Positions 9,619-17,236 of a stretch of DNA of 26,522 nt are shown piece after piece. The notes beneath the pieces were generated by a model. The model searched no databases. It was not told where the DNA came from and saw nothing but the letters and a program-made list of their open reading frames with translations. Both the position numbers and the translations under genes were made by a program. The stretch covers positions 1-26,522 of the forward strand of contig CAAGJM010000042.1 in assembly GCA_900770185.1 (NCBI GenBank). Direction: 5' to 3'. This DNA comes from Clostridia bacterium (GTDB lineage: Bacteria; Bacillota; Clostridia; Christensenellales; Borkfalkiaceae). The stretch's first letter is position 1, and the number at the start of each line of letters is the position of its first letter.

Positions 9619-10576
9619 TGCGGATTATTTCCTTGTAATCTTTTTTAAGTTGCTTGTAATATTTGCGATAATTTTTATTCGTCAACGCCTTAACAAGCCA
9701 AAGCATCGAAAAAAGAAACGACAACAATTTATACTTAAATTTAGAAACGTCGGTGTAATTCCAAAGATAGTACATACTGCTTTTAAATTCGTTATATCGT
9801 ATAAATTCATTAGCACGAGAAGTCGATCTTCCGCCAAGATGGATTATTTCTGCAGTCGGCTCCAAGCAAACATAGTATTTGTCGGTCTTACGTATTTTCG
9901 CACCTAAAATATCTTCTTCGTGGTAAAGAAATACGTTTTCATCAAGGTAATCAACCATTTTCAAAACTTCCGAACGTATTAAAAAGCAACACCCCGAAAC
10001 CATTCCTGTCAGATACAAACGCTTATCATATTTATAATTTCGATACGTATATTTTTTGTCTAAACCAAACCAATCAAAAATTCTGAAACCCTGTTTACGT
10101 AGCAACAGCACATTTGCGGTTAATATGCCCTTATTGCTGTTTTGAACGGAACCGTCATCGCAATAAACTTTCGGCCCGACTACGGCACATTTAGGATCTT
10201 CTTCCAATACACTTATTAGTTTTGAAATACATCCTTCTTTGAACAAAACATCTGAATTTACGCATAATACATACTTACAGCCATCAGCAACTGCTTTTTT
10301 CAAACCGATATTGTTACCTGCCGAAAACCCGCCGTTAGTGGGACTTAACGAAATATCTACATCTTCTCTGTTACCAAACATTTCGGTAAGTACTGCCAAC
10401 GATTCATTCTTTGAAGCATTGTCTATCAAGTAGATTTTATAATCGTTAAACCCTTGTTCGCAAAAACTATTAACGCAATTAATCGTATCGCTATAATTAT
10501 TGTAATTTAAGATTACTATGCCTAAAACTTTAGAATAAATACTGTTGCAAGTTGTTTTCACGCTATTATCATTCAT
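9590..10576 (-). CDS. GT2 glycosyltransferase, rhamnosyltransferase-like
   Basis: This is a 328-residue GT-A fold family 2 glycosyltransferase of the WbbL/RfbF-like group that adds rhamnose or related sugars to the lipid-linked intermediate on the cytoplasmic face. Motifs are VILNYNN (21-27), LIDNAS (50-55), the group-typical NGGFSAGNN (81-89), the DXD-equivalent NSDV (107-110), FLYHEEDIL and IIHLGG. A hydrophobic stretch near the C-terminus (LLSFLFSMLWLVKAL) may attach it to the membrane. The start at 10576 is uncertain: AAGG lies about 15 bases upstream. A 97-base AT-rich gap separates it from the previous gene. The specificity is a family-based guess supported by the rml genes. Confidence 0.87.
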   Translation of the reverse strand: MNDNSVKTTCNSIYSKVLGIVILNYNNYSDTINCVNSFCEQGFNDYKIYLIDNASKNESLAVLTEMFGNREDVDISLSPTNGGFSAGNNIGLKKAVADGCKYVLCVNSDVLFKEGCISKLISVLEEDPKCAVVGPKVYCDDGSVQNSNKGILTANVLLLRKQGFRIFDWFGLDKKYTYRNYKYDKRLYLTGMVSGCCFLIRSEVLKMVDYLDENVFLYHEEDILGAKIRKTDKYYVCLEPTAEIIHLGGRSTSRANEFIRYNEFKSSMYYLWNYTDVSKFKYKLLSFLFSMLWLVKALTNKNYRKYYKQLKKDYKEIIRNGRKAVKHN

Positions 10577-10673
10577 ATAATATCTAATACCTTATATCTA
10601 TTACCCCGAAAAAACCAGAATAGATTAAATCTAACCGTCAAAAATCTAAATTTAATAATATTTATTTCTTAAT

Positions 10674-11450
10674 TTATTTCTTATCTTTTAACTTATTATC
10701 TCTTATTCCCTTCAATGTCGCGTTTAAAGCATGAAAAACGGAAATACCCCTCTTATACGATTTCCTTTTGGCTATTACATAATAGAATGCGTACGCAACC
10801 GATATGGGCAAACCGAAGGTATGTCTCGTAGACGTGCCACGATTATAAAAGTATTTCTCGTCATAACCGTTAAACCAACTGGACTCAGAAGGCATCAATT
10901 CTGCCATCTCAACAGGAACAAAATATGCTTTAAGACCTTTTTTAAGGCACCTCAAAACAAAATCGACTTCTTCTCCGCCGCCGTTTTCAGTGCCTGCGCC
11001 CATCCTTTCATTAAACAAAATATTTTCTACAGACTTCCTTTTAAAAGTTATCTGAACGGAACTAAGGTGAAAGACGTCAATTTTTTTCAGCCGTTTCGCT
11101 TTTTTAGGATATCTTTTATTAAGCCCTGCCACCTTAAAGACGATTATATCCGCATCAGGTCGTAATTCATATTCTTTCGAAACTATCCCGCTTATATTAT
11201 CAAAAAACCTTTCGTCATCATCGCCTATTACGCAAATATCGCCGACCGAGTTGTTTTTGGCTATATTCCTGCTAACAGACAATCCACGCGTCGAAGTATT
11301 TATAAATCTATGCTTTTCATCGACCAAAATCGTACCCTCGCCGCTTTCAGTCTGATTTACGAATAAAGCCGTCGTATTTAATAAATTTTCATCTTCTATC
11401 AATTTGTAATCGCGCTGTCGCATGCACGAAACCAACACTTCCACTTTCAT
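10674..11450 (-). CDS. Family A/GT2-like glycosyltransferase
   Basis: This is a 258-residue protein with features of a divergent GT-A glycosyltransferase. GLSVSRNIA (56-64) and CVIGDDDERF (73-82) resemble the nucleotide-sugar and metal-binding segments, and a later acidic stretch (NGGGEEVDF) would correspond to the acceptor or catalytic region. No long membrane segment is seen, apart from a weakly hydrophobic stretch near 220-232. It begins three bases after the ugd stop, so it belongs to the operon. Donor and acceptor are unknown. I recognise the general family but no named homologue. Confidence 0.75.
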   Translation of the reverse strand: MKVEVLVSCMRQRDYKLIEDENLLNTTALFVNQTESGEGTILVDEKHRFINTSTRGLSVSRNIAKNNSVGDICVIGDDDERFFDNISGIVSKEYELRPDADIIVFKVAGLNKRYPKKAKRLKKIDVFHLSSVQITFKRKSVENILFNERMGAGTENGGGEEVDFVLRCLKKGLKAYFVPVEMAELMPSESSWFNGYDEKYFYNRGTSTRHTFGLPISVAYAFYYVIAKRKSYKRGISVFHALNATLKGIRDNKLKDKK

Positions 11451-11453
11451 CTT

Positions 11454-12638
11454 TTAATCTCTGAAATACAAATCTCTCGTATAAACTTTATCTATGACGT
11501 CAGCTAGTTCGTCGCTATAACGATTAGCGATTATGACGTTGCAAAGCGTTTTAAATTCATTGATGTCGCGTATGACTTTGCTGTTAAAGAAGGTTTCGTC
11601 TTTAAGCGTGGGCTCATAGACAACAACTTCTATCCCCTTTGCTTTTATCCGTTTCATAACGCCTTGAATAGAACTTTGCCTGAAATTATCGCTGTTTGAC
11701 TTCATCGTCAGCCTATAAACCCCGACGACTTTCGGCTTTTTCTTTAATATTTGTTCGGCTATGAAATCTTTGCGCGTAGTATTTGATTCAACTATCGCAG
11801 ATATAAGATTCTGCGGAACGTCGGCGTAATTCGCGCGAAGTTGTTTTGTGTCTTTCGGCAAACAATATCCGCCGTACCCGAAAGACGGGTTGTTGTAATA
11901 ATTGCCGATGCGCGGATCCAAACTTACGCCTTCGATTATATCTTTCGTGTTAAGTCCTTTAATAGCGGCATACGTATCAAGTTCATTGAAGTATGCCACG
12001 CGAAGCGCAAGATAAGTGTTGGCAAAAAGTTTTATTGCTTCGGCTTCAGTCAACCCGACTATCCTTGTTTCTATATTTTCTTTAATAGCCCCGCGTTGCA
12101 GTAAACCCGCAAACTTCTTTGCTTTTAAAACGTTTTCGGCGTTGCTCAAATCCGCTCCGACCACAATGCGGCTGGGATACAAGTTATCGAACAGCGCTTT
12201 GCTTTCGCGCAAAAATTCGGGTGAAAATAAAATCCTGTCCGTTTTAAACTTTTCACGCATACGTTTTGTAAACCCAACCGGTACGGTAGACTTAACAATC
12301 ATATATGCATTATCGTTAACGCTCAAAACTGCGGAGATAACGCTTTCCACCGCAGACGTATCGAAATAATTTAATTCGGGATCGTAATTCGTGGGCGCGG
12401 CTATAATTACAAAATCCGCATCGCGGTATGCAAAGTCTCCGTCTGTTGTTGCAAACAAATTTAAGTTTTTCGTTGCAAGATAATTTTCAATCTCGTTATC
12501 TTGAATGGGAGACTTGCGATTATTTATCATTTTAACTTTTTCAGGCAAAATATCAACCGCTTTTACTTCATTATTCTGCGACAAAAGCACCGCCATCGAT
12601 AGTCCTACGTATCCCGTTCCTGCCACTGCTATTTTCAT
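11454..12638 (-). CDS. ugd: UDP-glucose 6-dehydrogenase
   Basis: Ugd oxidises UDP-glucose to UDP-glucuronic acid with two NAD+, supplying an acidic sugar (or a precursor of UDP-GalA or UDP-Xyl). It is 394 residues from the ATG at 12638, close to the short bacterial form of about 388. Seen are the Rossmann motif GTGYVGLSMA (7-16), VKSTVPVGFT (115-124), SPEFLRES (139-146), the AIKLFANTYLALRVAYFNE helix (201-219) and the catalytic cysteine in GYGGYCLPKDTKQL (Cys259). A GTG nine bases upstream is an alternative start, but AAAGGTGG is placed correctly for the ATG. A GDP-mannose dehydrogenase is less likely given this cysteine motif. Confidence 0.93.
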   Translation of the reverse strand: MKIAVAGTGYVGLSMAVLLSQNNEVKAVDILPEKVKMINNRKSPIQDNEIENYLATKNLNLFATTDGDFAYRDADFVIIAAPTNYDPELNYFDTSAVESVISAVLSVNDNAYMIVKSTVPVGFTKRMREKFKTDRILFSPEFLRESKALFDNLYPSRIVVGADLSNAENVLKAKKFAGLLQRGAIKENIETRIVGLTEAEAIKLFANTYLALRVAYFNELDTYAAIKGLNTKDIIEGVSLDPRIGNYYNNPSFGYGGYCLPKDTKQLRANYADVPQNLISAIVESNTTRKDFIAEQILKKKPKVVGVYRLTMKSNSDNFRQSSIQGVMKRIKAKGIEVVVYEPTLKDETFFNSKVIRDINEFKTLCNVIIANRYSDELADVIDKVYTRDLYFRD

Positions 12639-12675
12639 CGTATCCACCTTTAAAGGTCCTTTTCCGGGTAAATTT

Positions 12676-13449
12676 TTACTTTTTTATCGTCTTTTCGTAC
12701 CTAATCTTTTTAAGCACACCATATAGCAAGTTCCTGCAAGCAAGCCAAAAAGCAACTAAAGCCGGCTTTTCGTCGCAAAAATGAAATAAGTCGTAATGGC
12801 TTTTAAGTTTCTTTCTTAATTTATCGTGCGAAATAGATTTTTTACGTATTCTATACTTTGCTAAATTATCGGACATTTTATAACAATTTGCCTTTTTGCA
12901 TAAAATCAAAAGAATGGCGTAATCGTTATTCTTTTTTATATCCTTGATCTGAACGAGTCCGAATTCTTCCGCAGAGTACATAAAAGTCAAACATCCGGGA
13001 TAGCCGTATCGGTACATTTTGCGTTTAGTTACAACTTTCGGCCCGCTTACGTAAATATTCAACGGATCTGAATTTTCATCTATCTTTTCATAATCGTGAT
13101 AAGAAAATTTATATCCGCCGGATTTCATAAAAGCGATTTGTTTTTCAAGTTTTTCGGGAAGCCACAGATCGTCGCTATCCAAAAAAGCTATCCACTCGCC
13201 ATTCGCCTCGCGCAACGCTCTGTTTCTCGTCAACGCCGCCCCGCTGTTATTTTCGTTTTTTAAATATTTAACTCGTTTATCCGCTAAAAACGGCTTAACA
13301 GTTTCATCGGTATTATCCGTCGAACAATCGTCAACGATTATAAGTTCAAGGTCTGTATAAGTTTGCGACAACACCGACTTTATCGATTCGCCGATAAACT
13401 TTGCGGTGTTATACGACGGCATTATTACCGATACCAAATCTTTAACCAT
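12676..13449 (-). CDS. GT2 family glycosyltransferase
   Basis: This is a 257-residue classical family 2 glycosyltransferase. It shows VSVIMPSYN (6-14), SVLSQTYTDLELIIVDDCST (25-44), GAALTRNRAL (70-79) and the metal-binding FLDSDDLW (89-96). The C-terminal half is basic and lacks a clear membrane segment. I use the ATG at 13449, which has TGGAG at proper spacing; a TTG six codons upstream is in frame but less likely. It probably adds the second or third sugar after the phosphoglycosyl transferase encoded just upstream. The sugar is unknown. Confidence 0.9.
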   Translation of the reverse strand: MVKDLVSVIMPSYNTAKFIGESIKSVLSQTYTDLELIIVDDCSTDNTDETVKPFLADKRVKYLKNENNSGAALTRNRALREANGEWIAFLDSDDLWLPEKLEKQIAFMKSGGYKFSYHDYEKIDENSDPLNIYVSGPKVVTKRKMYRYGYPGCLTFMYSAEEFGLVQIKDIKKNNDYAILLILCKKANCYKMSDNLAKYRIRKKSISHDKLRKKLKSHYDLFHFCDEKPALVAFWLACRNLLYGVLKKIRYEKTIKK

Positions 13450-13480
13450 TTTTCTCCAAAGGCGCAAAGGTCGCGCCGTT

Positions 13481-14170
13481 TTATTTTTTCAACACCGCGA
13501 AAACGGTTCTGAACATTGTTTTTAAGTCGCTAAAACACGAAAACTTTTTAATCGACTGTAAGTTATACTTCATTTTTTCGGGCAAAATTTTTTCAACGTA
13601 AACTTCGTCGACGTTTTCCGCGCCGCTTAAAAGCTCGTCTTCGTCTTTAAAGCAAATGCTGGCTTCGCTCGTAACGCCCGCACGAAGCAAAAGCGTCGCC
13701 CGCATCTCGGGCGTGTACTTTTCAACGTACCTGGTAACTTCGGGGCGGGTGCCGACGAAAGACATCGTCCCCCTGAACACGTCGATAAGCTGGCTTATCT
13801 CGTCAAGCCTGCACTTTCTTATAAGTTTTCCGACGCGGGTAATGCGCGCGTCGTTATTGACGGTTACAAGGCTGCCCTTTTTATCCGCGCCCGAAACCAT
13901 CGAACGGAATTTAAAGATTCGGAACTTTTTACCGTATCTCGTAACCCTTTCCTGCCGATAAAAAACGGGGCCTTTGCTGTCGATTTTTATAGCTATCGCC
14001 AAAATCAGAAATGCGGGCGACAGTAATATAAGCATTATCGCCGAAACGATTATATCGAACAGCCTTTTTATTAAAAGTTGAAACTTTTTTTTGCGCAAAA
14101 CGTCGTAATATTCGCGCACTTCGTCGCATTGCATGCTTTCGGGCAGATCTTCCCACTTGCGCAAAATCAT
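13481..14170 (-). CDS. Undecaprenyl-phosphate sugar phosphotransferase (PglC/WcaJ family)
   Basis: This 229-residue monotopic phosphoglycosyl transferase moves a sugar-1-phosphate from a UDP-sugar to undecaprenyl phosphate, the first membrane step of repeat-unit assembly. KRLFD (35-39) leads into a re-entrant/membrane helix (about 38-62). GPVFYRQERV, FKFRSM (87-91 region), the catalytic Asp-Glu in RLDE (121-124) and MSFVGTRPEV (136-145) follow. The usual PGITG-AQ segment is replaced by RAGVTSEASICFKDE, a variant form. The ATG overlaps the stop of the aminotransferase gene (ATGA). Size and lack of extra N-terminal helices match the minimal PglC-like type. The donor sugar is not known. Confidence 0.93.
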   Translation of the reverse strand: MILRKWEDLPESMQCDEVREYYDVLRKKKFQLLIKRLFDIIVSAIMLILLSPAFLILAIAIKIDSKGPVFYRQERVTRYGKKFRIFKFRSMVSGADKKGSLVTVNNDARITRVGKLIRKCRLDEISQLIDVFRGTMSFVGTRPEVTRYVEKYTPEMRATLLLRAGVTSEASICFKDEDELLSGAENVDEVYVEKILPEKMKYNLQSIKKFSCFSDLKTMFRTVFAVLKK

Positions 14171-15372
14171 TTAACGTACCCTTTCAAAATTTCGGTGAAG
14201 TTTTTGATGACGTATTCAACCTGCTCGTCCGTTAAACAAGTGTGAAGCGGCAAAGTTATTTCGTGCGCAAAATGGTCGTAAGCGTTAGGATAGTCTTTAA
14301 TATCGAAGCCCGCCTCTTTATACGCCGTGTGCATGGGGAGCGGCTTATAGTGGACGTTGCAGGCAATCCCTCTTTCGCCCATTTTGTTTATGATTTCGCC
14401 GCGCTGAGCGTAGCTTATATAAGGCGTTTCGGTTATATACAAATGCCCCGAAGATACGTGCGTATCGGTATAATGCGGCAAAACTTTCACGCCGAGCGGT
14501 TTAACCGCCGCGTCGTATCTTCCGATAATTTCTTTCCTGCGTTTAAGCATATCGGGGTAACGCTCGAACTGAATAAGCCCCATCGCCGCGGCAACGTCCG
14601 TCATATTGCATTTATACCAGGTGCCGACGATATCGTACTCCCACGCGCCGAGTTTGGTTTTTGCAAGCGCGTCTTTAGACTGCCCGTGGAGCGATAAAAG
14701 TTGAAGTTTGTGATAGATATCTTCGTTGCTAACCCCTTCAATCGTGCGCCAGGTGAGCGCGCCGCCTTCCGCCGTGGTAAAGTTTTTGACGGCATGAAAG
14801 CTGAAACTTGAAAAGTCCGCTACCGACCCTATCATTTTACCTTTATACGTCGCGCCGAAAGCGTGCGCCGTATCCGCGCAGACCGCAATTCTGCCGATAG
14901 CGCGCTGAATGTCGTTATTCGGTTTAAACAGCGGCTTTTTTTCTTCGATTATTTTAAAAATCTTTTCATAGTCGCACGGAACGCCGCCTAAGTCGACGGG
15001 GATAATAACCTTGGTTTTATCGGTTATTGCATAAGATAGCGCGTCGTAATCCATCTCTAAACTATCTTTTTGCGAGTCGATTAAAACAAGCTTTGCCCCC
15101 ACGTGGCAAACGACCGACGCGCTTGCCGTGTACGTATAGGCGGGCACGATGACTTCGTCCCCCTCCTTAACGCCCAAAACGCGCAGCGCAAGTTCCGCGC
15201 AAGCCGTCTGAGAGTTAAGACACACGCATTTTTCTGTTCCGACCCATTCGGCGATTTCTTTTTCTAATTTTTTAGTTCTCGGCCCCGTGGTTATCCAGCC
15301 GGATCTCAACGCTTCCGCAACTTCCCGAATCTCGCCTTCAGATATATCCGGCGGGGAAAAAGGTACTAACAT
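14167..15372 (-). CDS. DegT/DnrJ/EryC1/StrS-family sugar aminotransferase
   Basis: This is a 401-residue PLP-dependent enzyme that aminates a nucleotide-linked keto sugar. It shows SGWITTGPRTKKLE (24-37), EVIVPAYTYTAS (73-84), the cofactor aspartate in CADTAHAFGA (Asp167) and the PLP lysine in SFHAVKNFTTAEGG (Lys196). HAVK replaces the common HPVK. It is the first gene of the operon; ATG 15372 has GGGGAG about 11 bases upstream. Neighbouring genes suggest either a UDP-4-amino sugar used by the adjacent phosphoglycosyl transferase, as with PglE/PglC, or amination of the dTDP-4-keto sugar made by RfbB. No N-acetyltransferase or UDP-GlcNAc dehydratase gene is in the window. Confidence 0.9.
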   Translation of the reverse strand: MLVPFSPPDISEGEIREVAEALRSGWITTGPRTKKLEKEIAEWVGTEKCVCLNSQTACAELALRVLGVKEGDEVIVPAYTYTASASVVCHVGAKLVLIDSQKDSLEMDYDALSYAITDKTKVIIPVDLGGVPCDYEKIFKIIEEKKPLFKPNNDIQRAIGRIAVCADTAHAFGATYKGKMIGSVADFSSFSFHAVKNFTTAEGGALTWRTIEGVSNEDIYHKLQLLSLHGQSKDALAKTKLGAWEYDIVGTWYKCNMTDVAAAMGLIQFERYPDMLKRRKEIIGRYDAAVKPLGVKVLPHYTDTHVSSGHLYITETPYISYAQRGEIINKMGERGIACNVHYKPLPMHTAYKEAGFDIKDYPNAYDHFAHEITLPLHTCLTDEQVEYVIKNFTEILKGYVK

Positions 15373-15463
15373 AAAATTAAACTCTCCCCGGCGCGTTTAC
15401 GGTTCTTTAAAACGCATTTACAAAAACCGTTCGTCGCACCATTAGTCTTAATATTTATTTAAT

Positions 15464-15492
15464 ATTTTAACATAACGGAAGGTAAAAATCAA
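15464..15492 (-). promoter_or_regulatory. Promoter of the polysaccharide operon
   Basis: On the minus strand TTGATT (15487-15492) and TAAAAT (15464-15469) are exactly 17 bases apart. The DegT-aminotransferase ATG is about 90 bases downstream. No equally good promoter was noticed in the gaps inside the operon, so it may drive all twelve genes. The -35 box is identical to that of the fructokinase promoter. Confidence 0.7.
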
Positions 15493-15560
15493 TAGATTTA
15501 CAAAGCGTGTCGAAATTTGGTAAACAATTCGGCAAATTTGTACGCTTAAAAATTCGCGCT

Positions 15561-15594
15561 TAAAAAATAAAAAAAGGTGAAGCATAACTTCACC
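15561..15594 (-). terminator. Rho-independent terminator of the polA-coaE-slt operon
   Basis: On the minus strand GGTGAAG and CTTCACC (15588-15594 and 15576-15582) pair around a five-base loop. A T-rich run (15561-15575) follows. It begins nine bases after the stop of the small membrane protein and separates this operon from the polysaccharide promoter. Confidence 0.9.
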
Positions 15595-15602
15595 CCGAAA
15601 TT

Positions 15603-16142
15603 TTAAACCCCTTCGACGGGCGGCATATAAAAGCCGTAAACTATAAGCGCGACGACGAGCGACGCGATAAACGCCGCGTTTAAAACAATGCCGATTATCG
15701 CAATGATTATCGCCCACTTTTTGGTCGTGCTTTTAGCGTTGACCTTAATTCCCGCCGCAAGAGCGGCAACCGAAAAGAATATACCTACCCCCAAGAACGG
15801 CCCCAGCAACAATCCGAGCAACGCGAAAACGAGCGCGTTTTTTGCGTTCGATTTTTTTATAAAGTTTTTATCGCGTTGATAATAAAATTTTTGTTCGGGT
15901 TGCTCGCTTTTCGCCGCGCCGTATGAAAGCGGTTCGCCTTTATTTTCCGCGCCGCTTAATACGGTTTGCCCGGCGGTTTCGCCAATCGCCGCACCGCCCG
16001 GAGCCTTGTCCGCCGCACCGCCCGTAATATTGTCACCGCCCGTAATATTACCCGCCGCCGCTTCTTCGCCGGCCGTTTCGCCCGAACCGATGGTTCCGTT
16101 AAGTTCGTTTTTTAATTCTTCGTTTTTATCGCCGTCAAACAT
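15603..16142 (-). CDS. Small two-helix membrane protein with low-complexity N-terminus
   Basis: I do not recognise a specific function for this 179-residue protein. Residues 1-100 are hydrophilic and rich in Gly, Ala and Glu, with a near-duplicated NITGG segment (32-36 and 38-42) that is also visible as a short direct repeat in the DNA. Residues 102-132 and 142-171 are two long hydrophobic helices separated by a basic turn, similar to DUF4190-type proteins. The ATG overlaps the last eight bases of the transglycosylase gene, so the two are translated together. It is the last gene of the operon and is followed by a terminator. Confidence 0.75.
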   Translation of the reverse strand: MFDGDKNEELKNELNGTIGSGETAGEEAAAGNITGGDNITGGAADKAPGGAAIGETAGQTVLSGAENKGEPLSYGAAKSEQPEQKFYYQRDKNFIKKSNAKNALVFALLGLLLGPFLGVGIFFSVAALAAGIKVNAKSTTKKWAIIIAIIGIVLNAAFIASLVVALIVYGFYMPPVEGV

Positions 16143-16659
16143 AGTCGTATAATTTTTTTCGTCTTTTAACCTTTTTTATATATTTGCGCGTTTGCTTGTA
16201 GGGGATATCGCCGCTAAAACTTTCGCCGCCATCCGCAAGCCACTTGCGCGCGTTCGTTTCGCCCGCGTTGTACGCCGCAAGCACCGCTTCTTCAAACTTG
16301 AATTTTCCGCTTAAATAAGCAAGATATTTAACGCCCAAAGTTATATTGTCGCTTGCCGAAAACAAATCGTAGCCGCTTATATCGAGCATTTCGGCGACGA
16401 AAGCCGCGGTTGACGGCATAATCTGCATAATGCCGAGCGCGCCTTTTTCGGACTTTGCCGTTGCGCAAAAATTGCTTTCCGTCCTTATAACGGCGAAAAT
16501 AAGCGACTTTTCGACGCCGAATTTTTCCGCCGCAAGCGTTACTTCTTTTTCGTACTTTTTATAGTCGCCCGTTTCCGCCGCCAAACACAAAAAACCTACG
16601 CTTACGATAACGACCACCGCCAAAGCAGCGGCAAGGGCTTTAACCGATAAATTTTTCAA
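16135..16659 (-). CDS. Lytic transglycosylase (SLT domain)
   Basis: This is a 174-residue exported peptidoglycan lytic transglycosylase. An N-terminal hydrophobic segment (about 8-28) is a signal peptide or anchor. The SLT domain follows with catalytic Glu61 in RTESNF, GIMQIMPSTA (76-85) and AYNAGE (129-134). The start appears to be TTG at 16659, inside the end of coaE (20-base overlap), with AAAGG just upstream; no ATG precedes the signal segment. Genes of this type commonly follow coaE in Bacillota. It cleaves the glycan between MurNAc and GlcNAc outside the membrane. Confidence 0.9.
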   Translation of the reverse strand: MKNLSVKALAAALAVVVIVSVGFLCLAAETGDYKKYEKEVTLAAEKFGVEKSLIFAVIRTESNFCATAKSEKGALGIMQIMPSTAAFVAEMLDISGYDLFSASDNITLGVKYLAYLSGKFKFEEAVLAAYNAGETNARKWLADGGESFSGDIPYKQTRKYIKKVKRRKKLYDYV

Positions 16660-17236
16660 CTGCCTTTCTTACCTTTTTTGAAAGCGACGATAAATCCCCG
16701 TCGTTTTCAATTAAAGTATATGCAGTTAAATCTTTTTTTTCGTAATCGATCTGATTGTTTATCCGCGCAAGCACCCTTTTTTCGTCGGTTTTATCCCGCG
16801 CAAGAGCCGCCGCGATTCTGGCCTCTTTATTCCTTACCACTACGATAACGCCGTCGTACAAGCTTTCAAACCCGCCCTCGAATAAAAGCGGCACTTCGTT
16901 GAAAACAAGCCCGCCGCTATTTAAAGCGGCTTTTTTGCTTTTTTCAAGCATAACGCGCATTATTTCCGAGTGGGTCGCGTCGTTTAACGCTTTAAGTTTA
17001 TCGGGGTTACCGAAAACCGCGTCGGCTACTTGTTTTTTTATGAATCTGCCGTTATATCTAAGCCCTGTCGCGTTATATATTTTTCTCTTAAAATCGCCGT
17101 TTTTAAGCAGTTTTTTATACGTTTCGTCCGCGCCGAAAACTTTGTAGCCCGAATTTTTTAAAATTTTTGCGACGGTGGACTTCCCCGCGCCTATCCCGCC
17201 CGTTACGGCTATTATTTTGCCCGATTTATCGTTCAT
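16640..17236 (-). CDS. coaE: Dephospho-CoA kinase
   Basis: CoaE performs the last step of coenzyme A synthesis, phosphorylating the 3'-hydroxyl of dephospho-CoA. The P-loop is TGGIGAGKST (12-21), followed by VFGADETYKK, FNEVPLLFEGG and the basic VVVVRNKEARIAAALARD region. From the ATG at 17236 it has 199 residues, the normal length. A possible start five codons upstream lies inside polA; the ATG overlaps the polA stop as ATGA, which favours it. An A8 run codes for Glu-Lys-Lys-Asp near the C-terminus. Confidence 0.95.
   Translation of the reverse strand: MNDKSGKIIAVTGGIGAGKSTVAKILKNSGYKVFGADETYKKLLKNGDFKRKIYNATGLRYNGRFIKKQVADAVFGNPDKLKALNDATHSEIMRVMLEKSKKAALNSGGLVFNEVPLLFEGGFESLYDGVIVVVRNKEARIAAALARDKTDEKRVLARINNQIDYEKKDLTAYTLIENDGDLSSLSKKVRKAVEKFIG

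Noticed and set aside
10577..10673. Internal promoter before the rhamnosyltransferase-like gene
   Set aside because: A TTGACG is present on the minus strand, but no -10 box lies at 16-18 bases; only AT-rich sequence and a short dyad are seen.
16010..16060. Short direct repeats in the low-complexity part of the small membrane protein as a CRISPR or mobile-element trace
   Set aside because: They are two near copies only and encode the NITGG duplication; no CRISPR-like spacing, and no cas or transposase genes occur in the window.
16733..16740. Run of eight A (coding strand) in coaE as a second phase-variation tract
   Set aside because: A/T runs of this length are common in such genomes, and coaE is essential, so switching it off is implausible.
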